Origin: CAWDJT01 sp963828705
GTDB taxonomy: Bacteria > Desulfobacterota > Syntrophobacteria > Syntrophobacterales > Syntrophobacteraceae
Direction: 5' to 3'
NCBI GenBank assembly: GCA_963828705.1
Contig: CAWHGA010000050.1
Coordinates: 1 to 64,000, forward strand
Length of the DNA: 64,000 nt
The position numbers were made by a program, and so were the translations under genes. How positions within the stretch are numbered: the first letter of the stretch is position 1; each line of letters opens with the position of its first letter. The notes under the pieces were generated by a model. That model searched no databases, was not told the DNA's origin, and saw only the letters and a program-made list of their open reading frames with translations. This document shows, in pieces, positions 37,881-48,175 of this stretch.

Positions 37881-40518
37881 GGCTCTCCCTCCTTGTTGAG
37901 CAGTGTCGCAGTCCGTGGCGCCTGCCTGGACGGCATCCAGCCAGAATGCCAGGGCATTTTGTATCTCCTTGATCTGATCGGGGTCGGTCACCTTCTGTCC
38001 ATCATCGGTCAGGATGTAGAAAACGTCAGCAACCTGGTCGATGCGGGTGGTGATCTTGGCCACATAGATACGTACGTGAAGGTCGAGCAAAGTGCGGGTG
38101 ATAGTGTAGAGCAACCCCACGCGATCGGTGGAATACACTTCAAGGATAGTGTAACTGCCACTGGATTCATTGTCGACCACCGCTCGGCTGGGGGAACGCC
38201 GCACTACCGAACGAAGGTAGCCGCGCTGGGCGGCGTGGGCGGCGATGCGGTAATCCAGGGCCAGCTTGCCTTCCAGTGAGCGTTTCATGTCTTGCCGGAT
38301 GGCTTTCCAGTCGGGTTTTTGTGTCAGCCCCTCGGGCACCCGGCATTGGAAGATCAGCAGTACCACGCCGTTTTTCTTGGTGAAGACCTGCGCTCCGGTG
38401 ATGTTGAGGTCGTGCAGGGTCAGGATTCCCGCGGTGCGCACCAGCAGGTCCGGCATCTCCCAGCTCATCAGGGTCAGTTCATAGGTCAGGCCGGAGCTGC
38501 CGACCTCGCACATTAGCCGGTCCTTGCTGTTTTGCAGCTGACGTTCCAACCGCAGGTGCCGGGCAATGGTGTTGGGAGGCATGGAAAGCAGATAGCGTGG
38601 GGCCAGTTCGGCGAAGTGTACGTTCAGCTCGTCATGGTCGATGATGTCTGCCACTTCGTGACTGACCTGGATCTTGAGGTGCTCCATCTTTTCGGCTATG
38701 GCCTGGGCGCTGGGTTCGCCCTTTTCCAAGAGCAGTCGCACCTTCTGGGAGAGCTGCAGGACCGGGGTCTGCTGCCATTTCTCGATGGCCCTGGGGCCTG
38801 TGGCGTACATGAGAGCGAAGCTCAGCAGTAGGAGCAGGTCGAGCCGTTCCACGTTGCCGATGCTTAAGGCGCACTGGGTAAGCATTTCTTCATCGGCCAG
38901 GTCGCGCATGGCGGCGTTGTCCAGGAGCAGCAGATGTTGCGCCGTCAAAGCCTGCACGGCATCGGATTCTTCGGCCTGCAATCCGAGACGGCGGGCAATA
39001 GCCGGGATTTTTTCACCGCCGTGGAGGGCGTGTTCGCTGCCGGCACTCTTCCCGATGTCGTGGAGCAAAGCGGCCAGATACAAACACATGGGGTTGTCCA
39101 CGGTGCGAACAATCTGGCTAAGCTCCGGTTGGCTCTGTTGGTATTCGCCGCCGTGGAGCCGTTTGAGTTCACTCAGAGTGCGCAGATGGTGTTCGTGTAC
39201 CGGGTAGGCATGAAAGGCGTCGTGCTTCACCAGGCCGTGCACCGGTGCCAGTTCTGGGATGAGGGCGGAGAGCAGGCCTTGATTGTAGAGGCAGCGTACC
39301 ATGGGGATGCTGGGTCGGTCTTTCAGGAGCAGGTCTTCAAATTCCTGACGGACCTGAGCGCTGCCCGCGGTGGCGTCCAAAAGGTTGCGATGATGGCGGA
39401 TCCATTGCTTGGTGCTGTTGGCTAAGCCAAGGCCATGCTTGGCCGCCAGGGCAAACAGGTGTAGGAGCGATGCCGCAGATTGCGGGTAAATATTGGGATG
39501 CACGACGATCCTGCCGAACCGATAGGCCACACCGGTTTCCAACCAGGCGGGGGCATCCGTCGGAGGTGGTTCTTCATCGTCTCCCCACAAGCCCTCCGCC
39601 ACCCGGCCCCAGAAATCCTCGCAAATCCGCATCACCTCATGAAAAGCCTGATGAACTTGTTGCATGAAGGTCTCCACTGGCAGGAAACCGGATCGAGTGG
39701 CATAATGAAGCTTTTCTGCCAGCATTTCCTGGTCATGGAAACGCAGCACGGTAGAATGGTCCCGGGCCATGGTTTGGACCACCACGAGCAGTCTTGCCAG
39801 CAGCTTTTCCGCTTGAAGCAGCGCATCCACTTCTGCGCGCAGCAAGTAGCCGCGAAAAATGGCATCTTCGATACTCCGCACATCACCTGCGATGCGGCAG
39901 GCGGTGCGGATTCCGTGAATGTCCGCGAGTCCGCCGGGATTCTCCAGGAGGTCAGGTTCCAGCCAGCTCTCCGGTTTTTGCCAGCAGAAGCAGGCGAGCC
40001 TCACCGCTTTCGCGCAGTCGCTGCAGCCACTGGTTGCGATTATTGGCCAGCAGGTCACCAAGGGCGCCGTCCAATTGTTCCATCAGCGGGCGGCTTCCGG
40101 ATACGTAACGCGCAGTCAGAAGTTGCAGGAGGTAGGGAAAATCGATCTCGGCCCGGCCCAGAATATGCTCGATGTGGTCCACGCTCACTTCGAGCTTCCA
40201 CCCCGCTTCTTCCAGCGGCACGGTGATTTCTTCATGCCAGGGGAAGCCCTCGGCGAGGGTTTCGGTTTGCAGGAACAGAATGTGGACCGGATCGTCCGGC
40301 CCTATGGCACTCCTGCCGAAGGCCCCCAGTGCCACCACCACCCCGCTGGCGCGAACCTGCTCGCTGTCCTGGCTAAGCCGGTTGACCAGACGGTTGTAGA
40401 GGGAAATGATGGCGATCTCCAACAGACTCGTGTGGCGGCTGAAGATGTCTTCGCCCAGGTCTTCGATGAGCTGCTGCCGTTGTTTGCGGAGCGATTCGAT
40501 AATGCCTTGCATGGTCAT
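37716..40518 (-). CDS. glnD: GlnD homologue with degenerate nucleotidyltransferase domain
   Basis: About 880 residues of PII uridylyltransferase/UR layout: nucleotidyltransferase domain, LLENPGGLADIHGIRT, an HD domain (VHEHHLRTL, LLHDIGKSAGSEHA) and two ACT domains (TILEVYSTDRVGLLYTITRT in the second). In the transferase motif GxxGRxExxPxSDxDL the sequence is GAFGRSAIGPDDPVHILF: both metal-binding Asp are replaced (by Pro and His). HD residues are intact. One frame change near 39980. No stop occurs before the CHAT gene's start, the frame running on to 37716, so the true end is probably near 37880. Start ATG 40518. Confidence 0.85.
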
Positions 40519-40723
40519 GTCCTTACTCTGTGAGTGGTTATGCCGATGCCGGGTGAGCAAGACCAGGGCTGACGAATCCCCTAGCCACCAGGGGATGGGC
40601 TCTTTCCTGTTGAGCGTAAACCTCAAAAGAATACCTCTGCCCAGCAGTGCTAGGTTCCCGGTGACGGGTGGTGTGTTTTGAAGAATCTTGCCCCTTAGCG
40701 GAAAACATGTCAAAAGAAACTTG

Positions 40724-40748
40724 CAGCAACGGCCCGAGGCCGTTGCTG
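40724..40748 (+). promoter_or_regulatory. Perfect hairpin upstream of hisH
   Basis: CAGCAACGGCC-CGA-GGCCGTTGCTG, an 11-pair stem 30 bases before the hisH start and without a T-run. It could influence translation of hisH or mark the 5' side of the divergent glnD promoter region. Confidence 0.45.
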
Positions 40749-40777
40749 GCGAGGAAACGACAACGAGGAGAAATTCT

Positions 40778-41410
40778 GTGATCGCTATTCTGGACTATCG
40801 AGCGGGAAACCTCACCAGCGTGGAACGGGCCCTCAGCCACCTTGGCTATCCCTGTCAAATCACCCACGACCACGGTGTCATCCGGAAAGCCGAACGAGTG
40901 ATCTTTCCAGGGGTAGGTGCGGCCGGTAAGGCCATGGCCGACTTGGGTGAATTGGGACTGGGCGATTTGCTGCGCGAACGGCTGGCGGCCGGGGTGCCAA
41001 TCTTGGGCATTTGCGTGGGCTTGCAGGTGTTGTTCGACTACAGCGAAGAAAATGCTACCCCGTGCCTTGGCATCATTCCCGGTAAAGTGCGGCTGTTCAG
41101 TAAAGACATGACCGAAAGTGATGGTCGGCCCCTGAAGATCCCGCACATGGGCTGGAACGGCGTGGCTTTTTCAAGGAGCCACCCGGTTTTTGCCGGCATC
41201 CCAGTCACCAGTGAGTTCTACTTTGTTCACAGCTATTATCCGGACCCATCAAATTCCCAAGATATCGCCGGAACCACCGATTATGGCGTCAACTTTACCG
41301 CGGCTGTGGCCCGTGACAATCTGGTGGCGGTCCAATTCCATCCGGAGAAAAGCGGGCCGCCGGGTCTGCAGTTGCTGCGCAACTTCTGCGGTTGGGATGG
41401 CCGACTGTGA
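40778..41410 (+). CDS. hisH: Imidazole glycerol phosphate synthase, glutaminase subunit
   Basis: 210 residues. IAILDYRAGNLTSVERAL and the class I amidotransferase triad: nucleophile Cys in PILGICVGLQVLFD, and His/Glu in AVQFHPEKSG. It supplies ammonia to HisF in histidine synthesis. GTG 40778 is preceded by GAGGAG. Confidence 0.94.
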   Translation: MIAILDYRAGNLTSVERALSHLGYPCQITHDHGVIRKAERVIFPGVGAAGKAMADLGELGLGDLLRERLAAGVPILGICVGLQVLFDYSEENATPCLGIIPGKVRLFSKDMTESDGRPLKIPHMGWNGVAFSRSHPVFAGIPVTSEFYFVHSYYPDPSNSQDIAGTTDYGVNFTAAVARDNLVAVQFHPEKSGPPGLQLLRNFCGWDGRL

Positions 41411-41594
41411 GGTCGGCCTGGCGAGGTGCAGTCCCTGAGACACAGGGCGTGTGGGCAACCTCCAGCTCTCAGAAACAATAGAAGGGCATAATGAAGTCGG
41501 TAGCAGCCTCGATTCATAAGCATTGGGGAGAACGGTTGGCAGGCTTGACGTCCGCGAAAACCATTGAGGAAAGAACCTGCCGCAAGGAGTCGCT

Positions 41595-42375
41595 ATGCTG
41601 AGCAAACGCATCATCCCCTGTTTGGATGTGCGCGATGGGCGCACCACCAAGGGGATCAAGTTCAAAGACAATGTGGACATCGGCGATCCGGTGGAAATGG
41701 GGCGCTATCTACTACGAAGAAGGCGCTGACGAGATTGTTTTCTACGACATCACTGCGTCCAGCGACCGTCGCAACATCATGCTGGACGTGGTGGACCGGG
41801 TGGCCGCTTCCATCTTCATACCCTTTTCGGTGGGAGGCGGGATTCGGACTCTGCAGGACATGCGCGATGTGCTGCTGGCCGGGGCGGAAAAGGTCAGTGT
41901 CAACTCCGCAGCGGTCAATAATCCCGACATCATTCGCCAGGGGGCCGGCGCCTTCGGCAGCCAGTGCGTGGTCCTGGGCATGGATGTCAAGAAAGTCCCG
42001 GTCTCTCCCAAGATCCCATCCGGCTATGAAATCGTCATCAACGGCGGTCGTACTTTCATGGGAATTGACGCTCTGTGGTGGGCACAGGAGGCACAACGCC
42101 TGGGTGCCGGCGAGATCTGCCTCAACTCCATCGATGCTGACGGCACCCAGGTCGGCTACGAACTGGAACTGACCAGGATGATTTCGACCCATGTGCAGAT
42201 CCCTGTGATCGCCTCGGGAGGGGCGGGCACACCGGAACACCTGCTCGATGTTCTCACCCAGGGTCATGCCGATGCGGCACTGATCGCTTCCATGGTCCAC
42301 TACGGCACCTACTCCATCCGACAGATTAAGGAATTCCTGCAGGAAAACGGTGTCCCCGTGCGCCGCACCTGGTAG
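41595..42375 (+). CDS. hisF: Imidazole glycerol phosphate synthase, cyclase subunit, frameshifted
   Basis: About 259 codons. ATG 41595 with AAGGAG upstream gives MLSKRIIPCLDVRDGR (catalytic Asp). The frame changes once near 41705, in a GGGG run (ATGGGGCGC). It then continues as YYEEGADEIVFYDITASSD, FSVGGGIRTLQDMRD, INGGRTFMGIDALWWA, LNSIDADGT (second catalytic Asp) and IASGGAGTPEHL. Conservation on both sides and the lack of another hisF here suggest a sequence error rather than loss. Confidence 0.92.
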
Positions 42376-42396
42376 GAGGCCGCGGCGTTCTTGGTG

Positions 42397-43083
42397 TCAT
42401 GGGAAACGTTTGGTGACCGTCTCCCAGTTGATGTTCCTGAAGAACGCCTCGATGTAGCGGGCTCGATCCAGTTGGTAGTCGGTCATGTAGGCGTGTTCGA
42501 ACACATCCATGACCAACAGGGGTTTGCAGCCGGCCAGGTGGTTGGTTTCGTGCTCGTTTACCCATTGGTTGAACAGACGTCCGGTCTGCGCATCGAGGTA
42601 CAGGATCACCCAGCCGATACCGCGCATCGAGCCGGTGGCGATAAAGTCCTTCTTCCACTGCGCATAGCTGCCGAAATCCTTGGTCAAAGCCACATGCAGA
42701 GGACTGGCCTGGTCCAGGTCCTTTTTCCCGCCCAGGTTGGCGAAGTAGAGTTCATGGAGTCGCATGCCATTGAATTCAAATCCGAACCTCCGCTTGAGTT
42801 CGGCGTATTCGGGGGTGTCGGTTTTGCCGTCCTTGAGCATGCCTCTGAGCTTTTCATCGAGAGCATTGGTGTTCTTCACATAGCCTTGGTAGAGCTTGAA
42901 ATGATTTTGAAGGAGGCTGTTGCTGAAGCCATCGATGCCCAGAAGCTTGCTGAAGTCGGTCGGCTGGAAGGTTTCGCCGGGGCGCCGCATGTCCGCACCC
43001 TGGGCTGGCGAATCCATCGCCACCTGAACTACGGTCATGGCTGCCCACAACGCCACGGTTATGAGGATGGTCTGCCTTGTCAT
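42397..43083 (-). CDS. sod: Exported iron/manganese superoxide dismutase
   Basis: 228 residues. Residues 1-30 are a Sec signal (MTRQTILITVALWAAMTVV, cut near AQG-AD), so the enzyme acts outside the cytoplasm, which is unusual for Fe/Mn SODs. Metal ligands seen: His in LQNHFKLYQGYV, His in RLHELYFANL, and Asp/His in VMDVFEHAYMTDY. It removes superoxide. ATG 43083 has AAAGGAAA upstream. Convergent with hisF. Confidence 0.88.
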   Translation of the reverse strand: MTRQTILITVALWAAMTVVQVAMDSPAQGADMRRPGETFQPTDFSKLLGIDGFSNSLLQNHFKLYQGYVKNTNALDEKLRGMLKDGKTDTPEYAELKRRFGFEFNGMRLHELYFANLGGKKDLDQASPLHVALTKDFGSYAQWKKDFIATGSMRGIGWVILYLDAQTGRLFNQWVNEHETNHLAGCKPLLVMDVFEHAYMTDYQLDRARYIEAFFRNINWETVTKRFP

Positions 43084-43240
43084 GGTGTTTTCCTTTCTGT
43101 GGTGAGTGAGTTTTTCTGAATCATTGGAGCCTCCTGGGGGAAAGATTCCTCCACAGTCCGAGAACCGTAAGGCGTGAGCGCGACTGACTGCCGATCCTGC
43201 TCTTGCGCCCTCGAGGCCCTCTCCCGTCCTCGCAACTCTG

Positions 43241-44228
43241 TTACGCTCTTGCCCTCTCCCCGCTCTTTGATGCCCAAGCCAGGGTTCGCTGTAAACCATC
43301 CTGAAGAGAAATCTGCGGTTTCCAATCGCTTGCCCGTTGCAGCCGTTCAATGTCGGCCAAGGAGTGGCGGATGTCGCCAGGACGTTCCGGGGTGAAGGAC
43401 GGGTCATGGTGGTTGCCGGTGAGTTCACGGATGAAATCGGCCAGCTCAAGAATGGAGGTCGACCGGCCGTTGGCCACATTGTATATGCCGGGGGGAACCG
43501 GAGCTGGAGAGGTTCTTCCCGTGAGGCCGGCGGCATGCAGGTAGGCATCCACCGCATCGGCCACATAGATGAAGTCCCGGGTTTGTTGACCATCGCCAAA
43601 AATAGTGATGGCCTGGTTGCGCCCACTCAGTTCCAAAAAGCGGGAAATGACACCACTGTATGGACTGGAAGGGTCCTGGCGGGGGCCATAGATGTTGAAA
43701 AAGCGCAGTGCAATCCCACAGGGCTGGAGGCTCGATGCCACGGCATTACTCGCCAGAAACTTGCTCGCTCCGTATGGGCTGAGGTGGCGGGTAGTGGTGT
43801 CGGCGTAGTCCTCGCGTAAGGGGAGGCGGGTATCGGCGCCATATTCGGCAGCCGAACCGGCGAACAAAAAAGCATCAAGGCCGTGCTGGCAAGCTTCATC
43901 CAGTAGCCTGAGGGTGGCATGGTAGTTGACGGCCATGGTTTCATCGGGATGGGAAAGAGAGTAGGGGACACTGACCACGGCTGCCAGATGGAAAATGACC
44001 CTTATGTCCGGATGCCGCCGAACAAGTTCGGTCAGCAACCCTGGTTCGACCACGGATCGTTGGTGAAAGGAGAAGCCAGGGTGGGCTTGGAAGGAATCCA
44101 TGTTGGGTAGCCGCCCCGTGGAGAGATCGTCAACTCCCACCACCCGGTGGCCCAGCAGCAAGTAGCTGTTCGGCCAGGTGGCTCCCGACAAATCCGGCGA
44201 CTCCCGTCAGTAAACAGGTGATTCCCAT
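43241..44228 (-). CDS. NAD-dependent sugar epimerase/dehydratase, frameshifted
   Basis: About 328 codons of the extended SDR family. ATG 44228 with GGAG upstream starts CLLTGVAGFVGSHLAEQLL (Rossmann GxxGxxG). One frame change near 44165; then VVGVDDLSTGRLPNM, the catalytic FLFAGSAAEYG and YGASKFLASNAV (Tyr/Lys), and FFNIYGPRQDPSSPY. Likely a UDP-sugar 4-epimerase for surface polysaccharide, fitting the neighbouring UDP-sugar dehydrogenase and phosphomannomutase. Confidence 0.87.
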
Positions 44229-44281
44229 GGGATAGCTCCGTGTTGGTATGGGTGTGCTTGGTTCCTGTTCAATGAAAACGA

Positions 44282-44396
44282 CCGTTCGCCCGAGATATCG
44301 AAGGGCGAACACCCCGTTCATGCTTCGATACCTCAGCACGAACGGGGGAGTCATCATTGGTTGCGCCCGTCACGTCATGGTGGTTATTGACGTTGA
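44282..44396. repeat. 115-base dispersed repeat upstream of the UDP-sugar dehydrogenase gene
   Basis: Two inverted modules: CCGTTCGCCCGAGATATCGA ... GAAGGGCGAACACC and GTTCATGCTTCGATACCTCA ... GCACGAACGG, then TGCGCCCG...GTTATTGACGTTGA. It matches 28911-29020 throughout, and shorter relatives occur at 15366-15446 and 53537-53641. Confidence 0.75.
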
Positions 44397-44530
44397 AATG
44401 GCGGGCGACATCTGGCACTATCCGGGGCAGGCGTGCCCTGGGAGGCATTACGAAATCCAATCATCCGCCGCATCCCTGTAGGTGAGCTGTATGGTCTCAG
44501 CTCGTCAAACATAACCTTACGAGGACAAAC

Positions 44531-45845
44531 ATGGCTGAACTTGTCGAAAGAATCCAGAAGAAAGAAGCAGTAGTGGGCATCATTGGCTTGGGGTACGTGG
44601 GGCTGCCGTTGCTCATTCAATTCGGAAAGGCGGGCCTGTCGGTCATTGGCTTCGACATCGACCGCAACAAGATCGATGCGCTGCTTCGCCGGGAAAGCTA
44701 TATCAAGCACATTCCCATCGCACCCATCAGCGCTTTGTTCGACCAGCACCGGTTGGATGTCACCATTGATTTTGAGCGGCTCAAGGACGCCGATTGTATC
44801 GTCATCTGCGTGCCGACGCCGCTCACCGACAAGTTGGAGCCGGACCTGCGCTACCTCCTGGATACGACCGAAACCGTGGCCACCCATCTGCGCCCGGGGC
44901 AGCTCATCATCCTGGAAAGTACTACTTACCCCGGGACCACCGATGAAATGATGCTGCCGCGACTGCAACGAGACGGACTGCAGGTGGGGCGCGATTTCTA
45001 CCTGGCCTTTTCGCCTGAACGGGAAGACCCGGGCAATAAGAACTTTCATACCGGCAACATCCCCAAGGTGGTGGGAGGAGTGACCCCGGCGTGTTTGGAA
45101 TGTGCCCAGGCGCTCTATGCACATGCCATCTCCCGGGTTGTAGCGGTATCGTCCACGCGGGTAGCGGAGCTGTCCAAACTGCTGGAAAACATCTACCGCA
45201 GCGTCAACATCGCCCTGGTTAACGAACTCAAGGTGCTTTGTCAGAAGATGGGGATCGACATCTGGGAAGTGATCGAGGCGGCATCCACCAAACCATTCGG
45301 TTTCACGCCATTTTATCCAGGGCCCGGGCTGGGTGGCCACTGCATCCCCATTGATCCTTTCTATCTGACCTGGAAAGCTCGCGAGTACAATTTTGCCACG
45401 CGTTTCATCGAGCTGGCCGGTGAAATCAACATCTCGATGCCCGCTTATGTGCTGCAGCAACTCATGAGTGCGCTCAACGATCGCCGCCAGTGCCTCAACG
45501 GGGCGCCAGATACTGGTGCTGGGTGTGGCCTACAAAAAGGACATCGACGATGACCGTGAATCCCCGTCCTATGAGATCATGCATCTGCTGTTGGAACGGG
45601 GCGCGGAAGTCTTCTACAACGATCCGCACATCCCTCAATTGCGTCCCGGGCGCAAACAACGCTTCGAATTGAAATCCGTCCCGCTCAGCCCTGAACTTCT
45701 GCGGGAAATGGCTGCAGTGCTGGTTCTGACTGATCATTCAAGCTATGATTATGATTGGATCGTCGAACACTCACGGCTAGTGATCGACACTCGCAACGCT
45801 ACGAAGAATGTCCGAGAAGGGCGAGAAAAAATCGTCAAGGCATAG
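44531..45845 (+). CDS. UDP-sugar 6-dehydrogenase (WbpA/TviB type), frameshifted
   Basis: About 437 codons. VVGIIGLGYVGLPLLIQFG (NAD site), ILESTTYPGTTDE, then GPGLGGHCIPIDPFYL with the catalytic Cys, ending in ILVLGVAYKKDIDDDRES (UDP-binding domain). One frame change near 45500. It oxidises UDP-N-acetyl-hexosamine or UDP-hexose at C6 with two NAD+. Start ATG 44531 with GAGG upstream. Confidence 0.9.
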
Positions 45846-45901
45846 GGAAGCCGCTCATGACAGTATTGGCCCGGCAGGGAATCCGGGCCGATCTGGCGTG
45901 G

Positions 45902-47254
45902 CTATTCGTTCTTGATACGCTCGATGGTCCCTTCCACCAACTTGCGAATCTCCTCGAGTCTCTCCTCGGTGTTGGCCTCGTAACGAAGAACCAGCACCGG
46001 TTGGGTGTTGGATGCGCGTACCAGCCCCCAACCGTCTGGAAACACGATCCGAGCACCATCCACATCAATGATGTCGAGGTGCATCGCCTGAAAGCGCTGC
46101 TTGGCCTTCTCCACCACGGCGAACTTGATGTCGTCCGGGCATTCTACCCGGATCTCCGGAGTCGAATAGGTAACGGGCACTCCTTCCAACAGTTGCGGTA
46201 GGGTGGCGCCGGAATTGGCCAGGATTTCCAGCAGTCGGAAAGATGCGTAGAGGCCGTCGTCAAAGCCGAAGAAGCGATCCTTGAAGAACATGTGACCGCT
46301 CATTTCCCCTGCCAGAACAGCGTCCACTTCCTTCATTTTGGCTTTGATCAGCGAATGACCGGTGCGCCACATGATGGCCTGACCACCGCGCTTGCGGATG
46401 TCGTCGTAGAGCGTCCAGGAACACTTCACTTCGGAAATGAAGGTGGCACCAGGGTGACGAGTCAAGATTTCGCGGGCAAAAATAATCATCAATTTGTCGC
46501 CAAATATGACCTCGCCGTTGTGGTCCACCACACCGAGACGGTCACCATCGCCGTCGTAGGCAATTCCGACATCCAGTTTCTCACGTTTGACCAGGGCTAT
46601 CAGGTCCTTGAGGTTCTCCATAACCGTCGGGTCGGGTTCGTGGTTGGGGAAACTGCCGTCCATATCGCAGTAAAGGGGGTAGACTTGGCATCCGAGTTTT
46701 TCCAGAAGCGGCAGCGCCACCGGGCCGCCCACCGAATTGCCGGCATCCAGTCCGACCCGGAGTGGTTTGGAGATATGGATATTCTGGAGCACAAAGTCGG
46801 TGTACGGGGTCACGATGTCGTAGCTGTTTGCCTGCCCCCGGCCAGTGACGAAATCGCCGGATTCCATGAGCCTTCGCAGGTTTTGGATGGCCTCGCCGGA
46901 AATGGTGTCATTGCCGTCACAGATCTTGAAACCGTTGTATTCGGGCGGATTGTGGCTGGCGGTGATCATGATCCCGCCTTCTCGTTCCAGGTGGCGCAGG
47001 GCAAAGTAGAGCAGCGGGGTGGGGCAAATACCCACGTCCACGACATCCATGCCACCGGCCAACAACCCTTCCAGCAGAAGATCCCGGAACGGTTCGGAAC
47101 TGGCCCTGCAATCGCGGCCTATGACAATGCGGCTTTTGTGTTTCTGCCGCATGTAGGTGGCAAACGTCCGGCCCATGCGGATCACGTCGTCGTTGCCAAT
47201 TTCCTTGCCGGCTACACCACGAATGTCGTATTCCCTGAATGCTTTGATGTCCAA
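45902..47254 (-). CDS. manB: Phosphomannomutase/phosphoglucomutase
   Basis: Intact, 450 residues. Active-site serine in MITASHNPPEYNGFK, metal loop YDGDGDRLGVV, sugar loop GEMSGHMFF, and phosphate loop RASNTQPVLVLRYEA. It interconverts hexose-6- and hexose-1-phosphate for nucleotide-sugar synthesis. The start is a TTG at 47254, supported by GGAGG seven bases upstream and the family N-terminus KAFREYDIRG. Confidence 0.94.
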   Translation of the reverse strand: MDIKAFREYDIRGVAGKEIGNDDVIRMGRTFATYMRQKHKSRIVIGRDCRASSEPFRDLLLEGLLAGGMDVVDVGICPTPLLYFALRHLEREGGIMITASHNPPEYNGFKICDGNDTISGEAIQNLRRLMESGDFVTGRGQANSYDIVTPYTDFVLQNIHISKPLRVGLDAGNSVGGPVALPLLEKLGCQVYPLYCDMDGSFPNHEPDPTVMENLKDLIALVKREKLDVGIAYDGDGDRLGVVDHNGEVIFGDKLMIIFAREILTRHPGATFISEVKCSWTLYDDIRKRGGQAIMWRTGHSLIKAKMKEVDAVLAGEMSGHMFFKDRFFGFDDGLYASFRLLEILANSGATLPQLLEGVPVTYSTPEIRVECPDDIKFAVVEKAKQRFQAMHLDIIDVDGARIVFPDGWGLVRASNTQPVLVLRYEANTEERLEEIRKLVEGTIERIKNE

Positions 47255-47863
47255 GCGAAATCCTCCTCAATCAAATATCAAACCCAACAGCTATGGATGA
47301 TCCTTTTGCCATGTTCCATGCCGCTAGCCCGTTGACAATTAACCCTGTCATTTCGCAGTCACCTTTGAGTCTCGTATCGGTGCATCCAACGCGCTCTGCC
47401 CTAGGTTGCGCTGAATGCACTGATACGCAATCTTTGCAATGGTGATTTCTGCACAATTTGTCAGTGTGGCATCAACATGGCTGTTGAAATTTAGGTGAGA
47501 GCAGCGGGCCTGGCTCAAAGGATTGGAGCGACGCGGGCAATGCCATCCAGGATTTACGTTGAACCCGGTTCGACCAGACAATTTCAAAGGCTCGCAGGGC
47601 GACGCAAGGCTGCGACCGGTTTCGATGGCCGAGTGGATCGCAGCCTCGATTGGGCTCCCGTGCTATGCCAGCGGTCAGGGTACGTTTCGATCTGTGGCGG
47701 GTTCGGAGCTGCGCCTCACGGGTCGTTCGGTGCCAAGCCCCATGGTGTAATGCGGGTTCGGCTCCGAAGTCGGCAATCCCGAGTAGGCCGCCGGGCCATT
47801 CGGCACCAACGAGGTGCCTGGCTGCAAAAGGTCGTGGTCGGATCGTTGCCAGGCGCAAAACCA
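47255..47863. other. Intergenic region with GTTGCG repeat
   Basis: No gene recognised; open frames on both strands (47472-47875) have no family resemblance or ribosome-binding sites. At 47384-47451 a repeat with GGTTGCGCTGAATGCACTGA and TTTGCAATGGT matches 9748-9816 over about 65 bases. Confidence 0.5.
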
Positions 47864-48064
47864 TCAATGGTGTGAGCCGCTGTCTGCTTTTTTTGTGGAT
47901 CGGATGGTCATCACCACCGCAATGAACAGTCCGAGACCAATGAAGGACAGCGCTCCGTAAAGCGCCGCGAAGAAGATTGTATGGCTAGTGTCATACCAAG
48001 GGATATCCCAGGGCAGCAGGCTGGCCAGACTCTGCTTAAGAGTGACGCACAGCAGTTCTTTCAT
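47864..48064 (-). CDS. Small one-helix membrane protein, function unknown
   Basis: 66 residues with a tryptophan-rich front (LLPWDIPWYDTSHT) and one membrane helix (about 32-52, AALYGALSFIGLGLFIAVV). ATG 48064 is preceded by AAGGATC. Short proteins of this shape are common in Desulfobacterota; no function known to me. Confidence 0.65.
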   Translation of the reverse strand: MKELLCVTLKQSLASLLPWDIPWYDTSHTIFFAALYGALSFIGLGLFIAVVMTIRSTKKADSGSHH

Positions 48065-48175
48065 GGTGATGATCCTTTGAATTCAATATGCTCAGAGCTT
48101 GCTCGTCTTCGAAGCAGGCGGCGGTGCCCGCCGCATGGGGCTGTTTGCAACGTTTAGCAAGGTTTTATAGTGAGG

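Noticed and set aside
37716..37957. Separate small gene between glnD and the CHAT gene
   Set aside because: The open frames here are the end of glnD and the frameshifted lipoprotein signal of the CHAT gene.
42397..43626. 409-codon version of the superoxide dismutase
   Set aside because: The first 180 codons are antisense to the epimerase gene; the ATG at 43083 has the ribosome-binding site and the signal peptide.
47472..47875. Genes on either strand in the gap after manB
   Set aside because: Both long frames lack ribosome-binding sites and family resemblance and are biased in composition, so neither can be supported.
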